Below are positions 42,771 to 50,652 of a DNA stretch of 64,000 bases, in pieces; positions within the stretch are counted from its first letter, which is position 1, and every line of letters begins with the position of its first letter. The DNA comes from JBBATK01 sp039810585. Lineage in GTDB: Bacteria > Bacteroidota > Ignavibacteria > Kapaibacteriales > NICIL-2. The notes beneath the pieces were generated by a model. The model saw nothing but the letters and a program-made list of their open reading frames with translations. It was not told the DNA's origin and did not search any database. The stretch lies in NCBI GenBank assembly GCA_039810585.1, contig JBDHXF010000003.1, forward strand, positions 1 through 64,000, written 5' to 3'. The translations under genes were made by a program, and so were the position numbers.

Positions 42771-44699
42771 TTATTCGCTGACGCGAATACGGATGCAGCG
42801 ATTGAGAAAACGACCCTCAGGACGTGACTCATTGAACTTGTCGGTCGATACCGAACTCACGATCTTAAAGCTGTTGTTGCCAACGCTACGAATAAAGTTC
42901 TCCGTTGACGCGGCTCTACGCTCGGAGAGCTGACGGTTACTCGCCTCATCGCCAATAGCGTCGGCACTGCCGAGTACTTGTATCGTGGAGCCGGCCGGCA
43001 GTTTACTGACCAGCTGACGAAGCAAGTCCTTGTTGGCCTGCGAAAACTCGGACGAGTTATAGTCGAAGCGCAGGATAGCATCGAACGATTGGAGGTTAAG
43101 AACAATCTGCTCGCGACGCAGGGACTGAAGATCGATGTCCTGATGATCATTCGAATTGAGCGAAGGAGCAGCATGCGACGCTATCTCGAGCGAGTATCGA
43201 CCGGAGTCAGAGCTCAAGCGTTGGTTCAACTCCACCTTTCGTGAACCGCTTTGTTCGAAGACCTGCTCTTTAAAGGCAGGACTCTGCACAATGATCTCGC
43301 CGTTCTTGAAATTCATTGCCTCGATGCTGATGGTAGCCTCACCCTTGAGCTGGACAAATTGTTCGCGGGCAACGTATTCCTGTAAAGGAGCATTGACGAG
43401 TTGAATGTCGACGCGGCGATTCTCCTCACGACCTTGCGCATACTCGGCATTCGATGGATTGCGTGGACTAACCGCCGCCTTCGTGCTAATACGCTTGGCA
43501 TCGATACCGTAGGCAATCAGTGCTTGACGTACCGCGTCGGCACGCTGAGTGGCCAAATCGATACCGGTCTCGTCACTTCCCGATGTTGCCCCTTCAAGGA
43601 CGACGGAAGAGTTAGGATTTGCAGAGACAATTCCGGCGATGGACGCTAAGATTTGGCGGTGATATTCCACGGCATCATCAGTCTCCTCGATCAGCTGCCC
43701 ATGGCGATAGTAACGTAAGGGAATCTCAGCCGAATTGTGGTCGAAGAACACAGCATTCACCAATGCAGTGGATGCTTTGAGTTCGTGTCCTGTCTGCAAA
43801 TACGCGTTCACGTTTTCAATGTGCGCCGTTAGTATGGGCAAGGGTGGCGGCGGTTGAAAAGTCTGTGTCACTGCCGGCTTTTCGACCGGAGGTGGTGGCG
43901 GTGGAGGAGGAGCTTGAACCTGCTCTGCGGAACGCAGAGAGAATCGAAATCCAATATCACCGCGAATAGCTAGGGTTTTCCATGGAGCCGATGCAACGAC
44001 GTCGTTCAACGTTTTTTCAATAGTCACTTGCTGCGTGAAAAAACTGCTCGAGCCAACCGGGAGGAGATTCTCCACGCTGAGCGACAGGCCAATCAGGGGT
44101 TTGTTGATATCCGAAATGTCGTGCGTACCATTGCTAATAGACACTGTTTGCCGGTTGTTCATCGTGTACACAACGTTTTCCGGAGAAACGATGCGCTGTT
44201 GCTGGTCGTAGGTGGCGGATGAGGCAAAGCCGGCAATGAATCCGATACCAAGGCGTTGATGAGAACGACCAATCTGTGAAATTTCATAGCGAAGTTCCGG
44301 TATCAAATCCAGGTAATGCAAGGTGGTGTTGATGCTGTTTTCAAACAGAACGGTTACCACACCGCCGGGCTTAGTCACGTCGGCAGCCGGGAGACTCGTG
44401 TTTTGAGCGTAAAGAGAAACACTGCGATCGGTGTAGCGAACTCCAAGACCTACATACAATGAATGGAGGACAGGCGTTTCAAGACTCAGTGAAAACTCAG
44501 GACTCACCTGTGAGCCATGATCAAAGAGTCCGCAGTCTTGCACTCCTTCAAAACTGACAATTGTGCTGCTGTGACTGGTATATCCAACGCCCGCACGCGG
44601 ATGGATAGCGAGCCACTCGCGTTCAACTAAACTCTGTGCCTGTAGTCCAAGGTTGAGCACAATGAAAAGTGTGAGACCGACAACAAAACGCTGAAGCAT
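42771..44699 (-). CDS. outer-membrane protein with beta barrel and two OmpA domains
   Basis: A 642-residue exported protein. The signal peptide (about 1-22, GLQAQ) is followed by a probable beta-barrel domain (to about 265), a proline-rich hinge (APPPPPPPPVEKP), a first OmpA-like domain (AVFFDHNSAEIPLRY ... GREENRRVDIQLV), an Ig-like strand-rich spacer, and a second OmpA-like domain (ILRFDYNSSEFSQANKD, GSADAIGDEASNRQLSERRA). Such domains bind peptidoglycan and tie the outer membrane to the wall. The same overall order occurs in the protein at 50653-52623. The start is the ATG at 44699; a TTG two codons upstream is less likely. Confidence 0.87.
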   Translation of the reverse strand: MLQRFVVGLTLFIVLNLGLQAQSLVEREWLAIHPRAGVGYTSHSSTIVSFEGVQDCGLFDHGSQVSPEFSLSLETPVLHSLYVGLGVRYTDRSVSLYAQNTSLPAADVTKPGGVVTVLFENSINTTLHYLDLIPELRYEISQIGRSHQRLGIGFIAGFASSATYDQQQRIVSPENVVYTMNNRQTVSISNGTHDISDINKPLIGLSLSVENLLPVGSSSFFTQQVTIEKTLNDVVASAPWKTLAIRGDIGFRFSLRSAEQVQAPPPPPPPPVEKPAVTQTFQPPPPLPILTAHIENVNAYLQTGHELKASTALVNAVFFDHNSAEIPLRYYRHGQLIEETDDAVEYHRQILASIAGIVSANPNSSVVLEGATSGSDETGIDLATQRADAVRQALIAYGIDAKRISTKAAVSPRNPSNAEYAQGREENRRVDIQLVNAPLQEYVAREQFVQLKGEATISIEAMNFKNGEIIVQSPAFKEQVFEQSGSRKVELNQRLSSDSGRYSLEIASHAAPSLNSNDHQDIDLQSLRREQIVLNLQSFDAILRFDYNSSEFSQANKDLLRQLVSKLPAGSTIQVLGSADAIGDEASNRQLSERRAASTENFIRSVGNNSFKIVSSVSTDKFNESRPEGRFLNRCIRIRVSE

Positions 44700-44794
44700 A
44701 TCCAACTGATCCGTGTTGACTAATTTGACTACAAATATCGCCTGCAGGCGGCATTTGAGCCCGCGAATGTTCCACCACCCGAAGATGTTTCCGT

Positions 44795-46246
44795 ATGATT
44801 ATTCTTGAGGAAAACGAGGCCATCCAACGCTATTGTTCAGACGCTTCCAATCTCCAGGGACAACCCACTCGCGTGCTTGTACCAGAAACCGTGCAGGAAC
44901 TGTGCCAGTCCGTTCGTACCTGTGCTGCCGATGGGATTTCCATGGGAATCAGTGGAAATGGGACAGGATTAGTGGGTGGACGAGTGATGCCGGAAGGTAC
45001 CCTCGTCTCGATGGAAGCCTTTCGAAACTGTCAGATCGACACATCGGCACGCCGAGCTACTGTTGGCTGCGGTCTCAGTATGCAGGAATTCCAGCAAGCT
45101 GCTCAAGAACTGGGATTGCTGTATCCTCCGGATCCCACGGAATGGTCGGCAGCCATGGGCGGCACGTGGGCCACGAATGCCTCCGGAGCTCGAACTTTTA
45201 AGTATGGTCCCACGCGATCCTGGGTGGAAGCCTTGCGCGTGGTTCTCCCGGACGGCGAAGAGTGCTACCTGAGACGAGGAGATGCTGTTGCAGAACAGTA
45301 TCACCTTACCTTTTGCTCGCTCAGTGGCAAGAACTACAGTGTTGACTTACCGAGATATAACCTGCCCCGCACTTCGAAGCATGCAGCAGGTTACTATACA
45401 TCCCCAAACATGGATGCAGTGGACTTGTTCATTGGAAGTGAGGGCACACTAGGTTTTCTTGTTGAAGCGGAGCTTCGGCTGCTTCCCGCACCGGAACGGG
45501 TATTAGGAATGATCGTGTTCTTTGAGTCTAACGATGCCCTCCTGAGTTGTGTCGAGTCGCTGCGTCCAACGCGAGGAACTGATGCACCCATCAGTCCACG
45601 TCTTGTAGAGTTCTTCGACCGCCGAGCACTGGATTTTATTTCGCCGTCCTATCCGGACATCCCGGCGGATGCAGCTGCTGCATTGTGGATTGAGCAGGAA
45701 TTCGAGGCGAGCAGGGAAGATGAGGTGTTTAGGTCGTGGACGACTTTTCTTCAGCGCGCTTCGGCGCTTGCTGATAAGGCGTGGTATGCCTTCGACGAAC
45801 GCCGTCATGCCGAGTTTCGCGCCTTTCGTCACGCGTTGCCAAGTGCGGTGTACGAAAAGATCAGCTCAAACAAACAATCAAAAATTGGAACTGACATCGC
45901 CGTGCCGGAAGATTCATTCCGCGAATTCTTTAGGTTTTACCTCGAAGTCTTTGCCGAGCATGATGTGGAATATGTACTCTTTGGTCACATCGGCAATTGT
46001 CACCTTCATGCCAATATCTTCAGCAATGACCGTCTGAGCTACGAAGACTCCATCAGAATCTATGACCGTTGTATTGAGAAGGGATTGTCACTAGGCGGTA
46101 CTGTATCTGCCGAACACGGTATCGGAAAGCTCAAGCGCAAGTACCTTGAGCAGATGTGGGGAGAGGAAGCAATTGAGTCGATGCGCACGATGCGCCGAGC
46201 CCTCGACCCCAATGCTCTGTTGAGTCGTGGCAATATGTTCCTGTAG
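44795..46246 (+). CDS. FAD-binding oxidase, GlcD/D-lactate dehydrogenase type
   Basis: A 483-residue flavoprotein of the FAD-linked oxidase family. The FAD-binding part has GNGTGLVGGRVMP, PPDPTEWSAAMGGTWATNASG and SEGTLGFLVEAELRL; the C-terminal cap has FGHIGNCHLHANI and EHGIGKLKRKYL, where the His residues sit by the substrate. Likely substrates are D-lactate, glycolate or D-2-hydroxyglutarate. No Fe-S partner (glcF type) is fused or adjacent, which favours a single-subunit enzyme. It ends 1 bp before hairpin C. Confidence 0.9.
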   Translation: MIILEENEAIQRYCSDASNLQGQPTRVLVPETVQELCQSVRTCAADGISMGISGNGTGLVGGRVMPEGTLVSMEAFRNCQIDTSARRATVGCGLSMQEFQQAAQELGLLYPPDPTEWSAAMGGTWATNASGARTFKYGPTRSWVEALRVVLPDGEECYLRRGDAVAEQYHLTFCSLSGKNYSVDLPRYNLPRTSKHAAGYYTSPNMDAVDLFIGSEGTLGFLVEAELRLLPAPERVLGMIVFFESNDALLSCVESLRPTRGTDAPISPRLVEFFDRRALDFISPSYPDIPADAAAALWIEQEFEASREDEVFRSWTTFLQRASALADKAWYAFDERRHAEFRAFRHALPSAVYEKISSNKQSKIGTDIAVPEDSFREFFRFYLEVFAEHDVEYVLFGHIGNCHLHANIFSNDRLSYEDSIRIYDRCIEKGLSLGGTVSAEHGIGKLKRKYLEQMWGEEAIESMRTMRRALDPNALLSRGNMFL

Positions 46247-46247
46247 T

Positions 46248-46267
46248 GCAGGCAGCATGCTGCCTGC
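46248..46267. repeat. 20-bp perfect palindrome (hairpin C)
   Basis: GCAGGCAGCA and TGCTGCCTGC meet without a spacer, directly after the oxidase stop codon. The tail GTATTAAAAG is not a T run. Flanks TAGTGCAGGC and GCCTGCGTAT resemble those of hairpin D (55239), which has AGTGTAGGC and GCCTACGAAT. Confidence 0.7.
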
Positions 46268-46316
46268 GTATTAAAAGACATTGAACGTGGGTTACGTGCG
46301 ATGGCTGTGTTATACC

Positions 46317-47003
46317 TTAGCTCACCGCACCGGCGTGGGAGAAGTACGAGCTGTGCAGAAATGCAAAGCGCACGAGGCCGGCAGTATTGTTGACACCTAG
46401 CTTATCCATCAAGTGTGCCCGGTGTGTTTCGACGGTACGCGGAGAAATGAAGAGCTTATTGGCAATTTCCTGACTGGTCATTCCTTGAGCGACCAAGTTC
46501 AGAATTTCTTCCTCACGACGGGTGAGACCCACGGGCAGCGTACCGGCTGTTTGCGATTGCGTGGGTGTTTTACCTTGCATCAGAGCCAGCACTGCCTTAG
46601 AAAACACGCGTTCGCCGTCCATCACTTGTTCAACGGCATCGAGTAGTTCGCGGCGGCTGATTTCTTTGGACAAATAGCCATCGGCGCCCGACTGCAGAGC
46701 TTGGTCAAGGTAGTATTGATCTTCAAATGTCGTGAGCATCACCACCCGAACTTGGTCGTGGTGTTGCTTGATCTTCTTGGCAGCTTCGATACCGTTACAA
46801 TTTGGCATGAGCACGTCGAGGAACACGATGTCCGGACGTTCGTGTTCTGCCAGATACACGGCTTCTTCGCCGGTTGATGCTTCACCCACGATGTCGATGT
46901 TGGAATCGGTGAGGAGGAGTCGGCGAACTCCAACGCGCACCAACTCGTGGTCGTCTGCTAATACAATGCGAACGGTTTTGGTGGCTCGTCTGTTGCTCGG
47001 CAT
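46317..47003 (-). CDS. NarL/FixJ-type response regulator
   Basis: A 228-residue two-component regulator. The receiver domain has the acidic pair D17-D18, phosphoacceptor D63 (FLDVLMPNCNG), the conserved Thr (MLTTFED) and Lys (YLSKEI). The C-terminal LuxR-type HTH contains LTRREEEILNLVAQGMTSQE and RTVETHRAHLM. The ATG at 47003 was chosen because AAGGA lies 6-7 bp upstream; longer frames add residues without homology. No kinase gene is adjacent, so its sensor is unknown; the kinase at 2993 is too far away to be assigned. Confidence 0.93.
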   Translation of the reverse strand: MPSNRRATKTVRIVLADDHELVRVGVRRLLLTDSNIDIVGEASTGEEAVYLAEHERPDIVFLDVLMPNCNGIEAAKKIKQHHDQVRVVMLTTFEDQYYLDQALQSGADGYLSKEISRRELLDAVEQVMDGERVFSKAVLALMQGKTPTQSQTAGTLPVGLTRREEEILNLVAQGMTSQEIANKLFISPRTVETHRAHLMDKLGVNNTAGLVRFAFLHSSYFSHAGAVS

Positions 47004-47120
47004 AAGGTTCCTTCCCATTGCGATACATTGTGCACGGTGAACCGTTACGTGGTTCACGATCTTCCATGATTTTCGGCTGCGAGCGATAAAGTCTTGAATT
47101 CTTGACGAAAAATCGTCGAC

Positions 47121-49091
47121 TTAGCCTGTTTTCTCCACCTCGCGAACCCAGAGATTCATTTGGGCGTCGCTGGGCATACGCCAATCACCTCGTGGCGAAA
47201 GAGCCACACTTCCTACCTTGGGGCCGTCCGGCATGGAGTTGCGCTTAAATTGATTGGCAAAAAAGCGCTGATAAAATACATGAAGCCAGTGACGCAATGT
47301 GTCGTCCTCATAGCGTCCCTCAAAGGCCTGTTGCGCCAACAACAAGATCTTGTGCGGCGGATAATGATGGCGTAACATGGCATACAAGTAAAAGTCGTGC
47401 AGCTCGTATGGCCCAATACTCTCTTCTGTTGACTGAGTAGAGATGCCATCCTCGTCCAAGGGGAGCAGTTCCGGCGAAATGGGCTGTTCACAGATCTCCA
47501 ATAACAGCGATTGCAACGAGTTGCTCGCGTGCTCCGCAGCTTGCCATCGGACAAGAGTGTTCACTAACGTTTTTGGAATGCCACTGTTCACGGCGTACAT
47601 GCTCATGTGATCGCCATTAAATGTGCTCCACCCCAGGGCTATTTCCGATAAGTCGCCCGTTCCAATCACGAAGGCACCATTCTGATTGGCAACATCCATC
47701 AATACTTGCGTCCTTTCCCGTGCTTGGGCATTTTCATACACTACGTTATGCACCGATGGATCGTGGCCAATATCGTGGAAGTGCGACAAGGTTGTTTCGC
47801 GGATGGAGATTTCCCGAAAATCAACCTTCAGTTCTTCAGCCAGGAGTTGTGCGTAGTTGCGGGTGCGAGTGCTGGTCCCAAATCCCGGCATTGAAATGGC
47901 GTGAATGCCGTGGAGATCGAGCGACATCTTCCGAAATGTGTGCACGCACACGAGCAGAGCTAAGGTGGAGTCCAGTCCTCCCGAAATTCCAATAACCAGC
48001 TGTGTGCATCGCGTGAAGCGCAATCGCTTCTCGAGCGCCGTGCATTGAAGGGCAAATATCTCGGCGCATCGTTCGGAGCGACGTTTATCGGACGCCGGTA
48101 CAAAGGGATGCGCTTGGTGCGGCCGGCGAATAGTGTCGACACTTCTATCGTTCAATACCACGCTCACGTGATGAAAGTCTTGAGCCGAAATCTCCGACCG
48201 AAAGGTAGAGTTTCGGAAGCGATCGTTTTCCAGTGCCTCGACGTCCACGTCTGCCATGGTTATCTGAGAGTCAAAACGAAAGCGCTCACTTTCTTGAAGA
48301 ATCATTCCGTTCTCGCAGATCAAGGTATGTCCGGCAAAAACGACGTCGGTCGACGATTCATGAGAACCGGCCGAACAGTACACATAAGCCCCAATGCATC
48401 GCGCCGATTGCATACGTACGAGATCGCGACGGTACTCAGCCTTTCCGAGCACCTCATTACTGGCACTGAGATTGAAGATGACTTGAGCACCGGTGAGCGA
48501 CATATCCGTGCTGGGAGATTTTGTGGCCCACAAGTCTTCGCAAATCTCAACCCCAAAGCAAAAGGACGTTGCCGTTGACGCAGAGCTGTGCTGCTGCTCG
48601 AATAACAAATTGGCGCCGAAAGGGACTGAATTTCCGCAGACCATAATCGTGTCTTCCACGCGGTCTCGGTCCGATGCAAACCAGCGAGACTCGTAAAACT
48701 CATTGTAATTGGGCAGGAAGGTTTTCGGAACCACGCCCAGAATGTGTCCTTTGGCGATAACGACGGCGCAGTTGTATAGCTGTCCACGACTATGCAACGG
48801 TGCACCGACGATCAACACGCTGTCAACACTCTCGCTTTCGCGGCAGAGTTCAGCGAGTCCGTCCTCCGTTGCTCCCAGCAACGTGGTTTGATAAAAGAGG
48901 TCCGAGCATGAGTACGCGCTCACACTCAACTCAGGAAACAGAACTACTTGTGCGCCTCCGGCTTCCGCACTTCGAAAGCACCGACGAATCTCCGCCACGT
49001 TAAACGGTACATCCGCAATGCGTAGCTCCGGTGTAACGGCTGCCACACGCACATAACCAAAACGCTGAAGGGAAAGTGAGGGTGTACTCAT
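47121..49091 (-). CDS. nadE: glutamine-dependent NAD+ synthase
   Basis: A 656-residue two-domain enzyme that makes NAD+ from deamido-NAD+ with ammonia from glutamine. The nitrilase-type glutaminase has the triad in LFPELSVSAYSC (Glu), KTFLPNYNEFYESR (Lys) and GVEICEDLW (Cys). The synthetase domain has the PP-loop GISGGLDSTLAL, GTGDLSEIALGW and KRNSMPDGPKVGSVAL near the end. Length matches the long form found in Bacteroidota and Mycobacterium. It is followed by the response regulator gene 117 bp downstream. Confidence 0.96.
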   Translation of the reverse strand: MSTPSLSLQRFGYVRVAAVTPELRIADVPFNVAEIRRCFRSAEAGGAQVVLFPELSVSAYSCSDLFYQTTLLGATEDGLAELCRESESVDSVLIVGAPLHSRGQLYNCAVVIAKGHILGVVPKTFLPNYNEFYESRWFASDRDRVEDTIMVCGNSVPFGANLLFEQQHSSASTATSFCFGVEICEDLWATKSPSTDMSLTGAQVIFNLSASNEVLGKAEYRRDLVRMQSARCIGAYVYCSAGSHESSTDVVFAGHTLICENGMILQESERFRFDSQITMADVDVEALENDRFRNSTFRSEISAQDFHHVSVVLNDRSVDTIRRPHQAHPFVPASDKRRSERCAEIFALQCTALEKRLRFTRCTQLVIGISGGLDSTLALLVCVHTFRKMSLDLHGIHAISMPGFGTSTRTRNYAQLLAEELKVDFREISIRETTLSHFHDIGHDPSVHNVVYENAQARERTQVLMDVANQNGAFVIGTGDLSEIALGWSTFNGDHMSMYAVNSGIPKTLVNTLVRWQAAEHASNSLQSLLLEICEQPISPELLPLDEDGISTQSTEESIGPYELHDFYLYAMLRHHYPPHKILLLAQQAFEGRYEDDTLRHWLHVFYQRFFANQFKRNSMPDGPKVGSVALSPRGDWRMPSDAQMNLWVREVEKTG

Positions 49092-49129
49092 GAATGCAAG
49101 TAAATATGCCCAAAACTACGAAAAGCGAG

Positions 49130-49169
49130 GATCAAAGGGAGCGAGTGACGAATGGCGAGCCCTTTGATC
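49130..49169 (-). terminator. possible terminator of the photolyase gene
   Basis: GATCAAAGGG (49130-49139) pairs with CCCTTTGATC (49160-49169). On the minus strand a weak T-rich sequence (CTCGCTTTTCG) follows. It lies between the photolyase stop and the nadE start. Confidence 0.6.
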
Positions 49170-49194
49170 TTTATAGGTGCTTGAGAGCGCTGCC

Positions 49195-50508
49195 CTATGC
49201 AGTCATCGACTTTAACGCCGCGCCATAGACAGTCAAAGCTCGTTGACGAGCCATAGCGTGATCCACAATCGGGCTTCGGTAAAAATCGTCAGCATCCAGC
49301 CAACGTTTGCAATACTCTAGGTCCGGATCGAACTTTCGTTGCTGCTCCATAGGGTTAAACACGCGGAAATACGGTGCAGCATCGCATCCACAGCCCGCAC
49401 TCCATTGCCAGTTGCCGTTGTTTGATGACAACTCGTAATCCAAAAGAAGCCGTGCGAAGTAGGCCTCACCACGGCGCCAATCGATCAGCAAATGTTTGCA
49501 TAAAAAACTTGCCACCACCATGCGAACGCGGTTGTGCATAAACCCGGTTGCCTTCAATTCTCTCATACCGGCATCCACCATCGGATAGCCCGTTTTTCCC
49601 TCACACCACGAATGAAAATCCTGCTCGTCGTTTCTCCACGCAATCGCTTCGTACTGTGGCTTGAAACAGTCGGTCACAACGCGTGGATGATGATACAGAA
49701 TCATCATAAAAAACTCGCGCCAAATCAATTCATTCAGCCAGGTTTCGCTATTCGCGCGCGCTACGCGCACACACTCGCGAATGCTGATTGTTCCGAAACG
49801 CAAGTGCACGCTGAGATGTGTGGTGGCATCGAGTGCGGGAAGGTTTCTCGTCTCCTCGTAACGCTTCAAAAGGCTAATAGATGGTTGTGTTGGGTAGTGC
49901 GGGTAGTCACACTTCATAAATCCCAATTGTTGCATACCCGGAATCTTCGGATGAAGTATTGGAGCAAAGGCATTGAGATGTGTGCTCGTCTCAAAATGTT
50001 GAAGCTTTGCGTCGGCCAAGGCAGCTTTCCATTTACGTGAGTACGGCGTGAAGACTGTGTACGCAGTACCGTCGTCCTTCAATACCTCATTCTCTTCGAA
50101 CAGCACTTGATCCTTAAGGCTATGAAAGGCAACGCCGTGATGGCGCAGAAGCTCCTCGACTTGTGAATCACGTGCTCGGGCGGCAGGTTCATAGTCCTTA
50201 TTGCAATACACCGCGGAAATGGGGAAGCGACGGAGGATGTCCACGAAACAATCACCTACCTGTCCGTGCAGAAATAGTATAGAGCTTCCTTGTTCTCGTA
50301 ACGCCCCATCCAGACTTTGGAGTGTATCATGGATGAACTGCACACGTTTATCCGATGTATCCTCAAGGTTGTCCAAGATTTCCCGATCGAAGATGAACAG
50401 GGGAATGACCTTCTTGCCGGATCGTAAGGCGAGTGACAGCGCATGATTATCGTTCAGCCGCAAATCGCGCCGAAACCAGTGTACGACGTATTCTTCTGAG
50501 GATTTCAA
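49195..50508 (-). CDS. phrB: deoxyribodipyrimidine photolyase / cryptochrome family
   Basis: An FAD-dependent enzyme that repairs UV-made pyrimidine dimers with blue light. The N-terminal antenna-binding fold starts at VVHWFRRDLRLNDNHAL; the FAD domain has LNELIWREFFMMILYH, GKTGYPMVDAGMRELKATG, HNRVRMVVASFL and NGNWQWSAGCGCDAAPYFR. The frame is open up to an ATG at 50640, but those first codons contain the terminator of the upstream OmpA gene, and homology starts only at residue 52. I therefore prefer a TTG at 50508 (437 residues, near the 430-470 usual size); 50565 (TTG) or 50640 (ATG) cannot be excluded. Confidence 0.9.
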   Translation of the reverse strand: MKSSEEYVVHWFRRDLRLNDNHALSLALRSGKKVIPLFIFDREILDNLEDTSDKRVQFIHDTLQSLDGALREQGSSILFLHGQVGDCFVDILRRFPISAVYCNKDYEPAARARDSQVEELLRHHGVAFHSLKDQVLFEENEVLKDDGTAYTVFTPYSRKWKAALADAKLQHFETSTHLNAFAPILHPKIPGMQQLGFMKCDYPHYPTQPSISLLKRYEETRNLPALDATTHLSVHLRFGTISIRECVRVARANSETWLNELIWREFFMMILYHHPRVVTDCFKPQYEAIAWRNDEQDFHSWCEGKTGYPMVDAGMRELKATGFMHNRVRMVVASFLCKHLLIDWRRGEAYFARLLLDYELSSNNGNWQWSAGCGCDAAPYFRVFNPMEQQRKFDPDLEYCKRWLDADDFYRSPIVDHAMARQRALTVYGAALKSMTA

Positions 50509-50600
50509 CTGTTGTTCGAGTTGGTGAGCGGTGACCAGATCTGCGATTCTTTTAGATGTCGACAATGTACGACGCGGGACTTTAGCTCCGTACGGTGAAT

Positions 50601-50634
50601 AAAAAAAGCCGGATATCAATCGATATCCGGCTTT
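50601..50634 (-). terminator. intrinsic terminator of the tandem-OmpA gene
   Basis: On the minus strand AAAGCCGGATATC pairs with GATATCCGGCTTT around a 4-nt loop, followed by a run of T (seven A on the plus strand, 50601-50607). It starts 19 bp after the OmpA stop at 50653 and overlaps the first possible ATG of the photolyase frame. Confidence 0.93.
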
Positions 50635-50652
50635 ACTCATGCGAGAGCGGGA

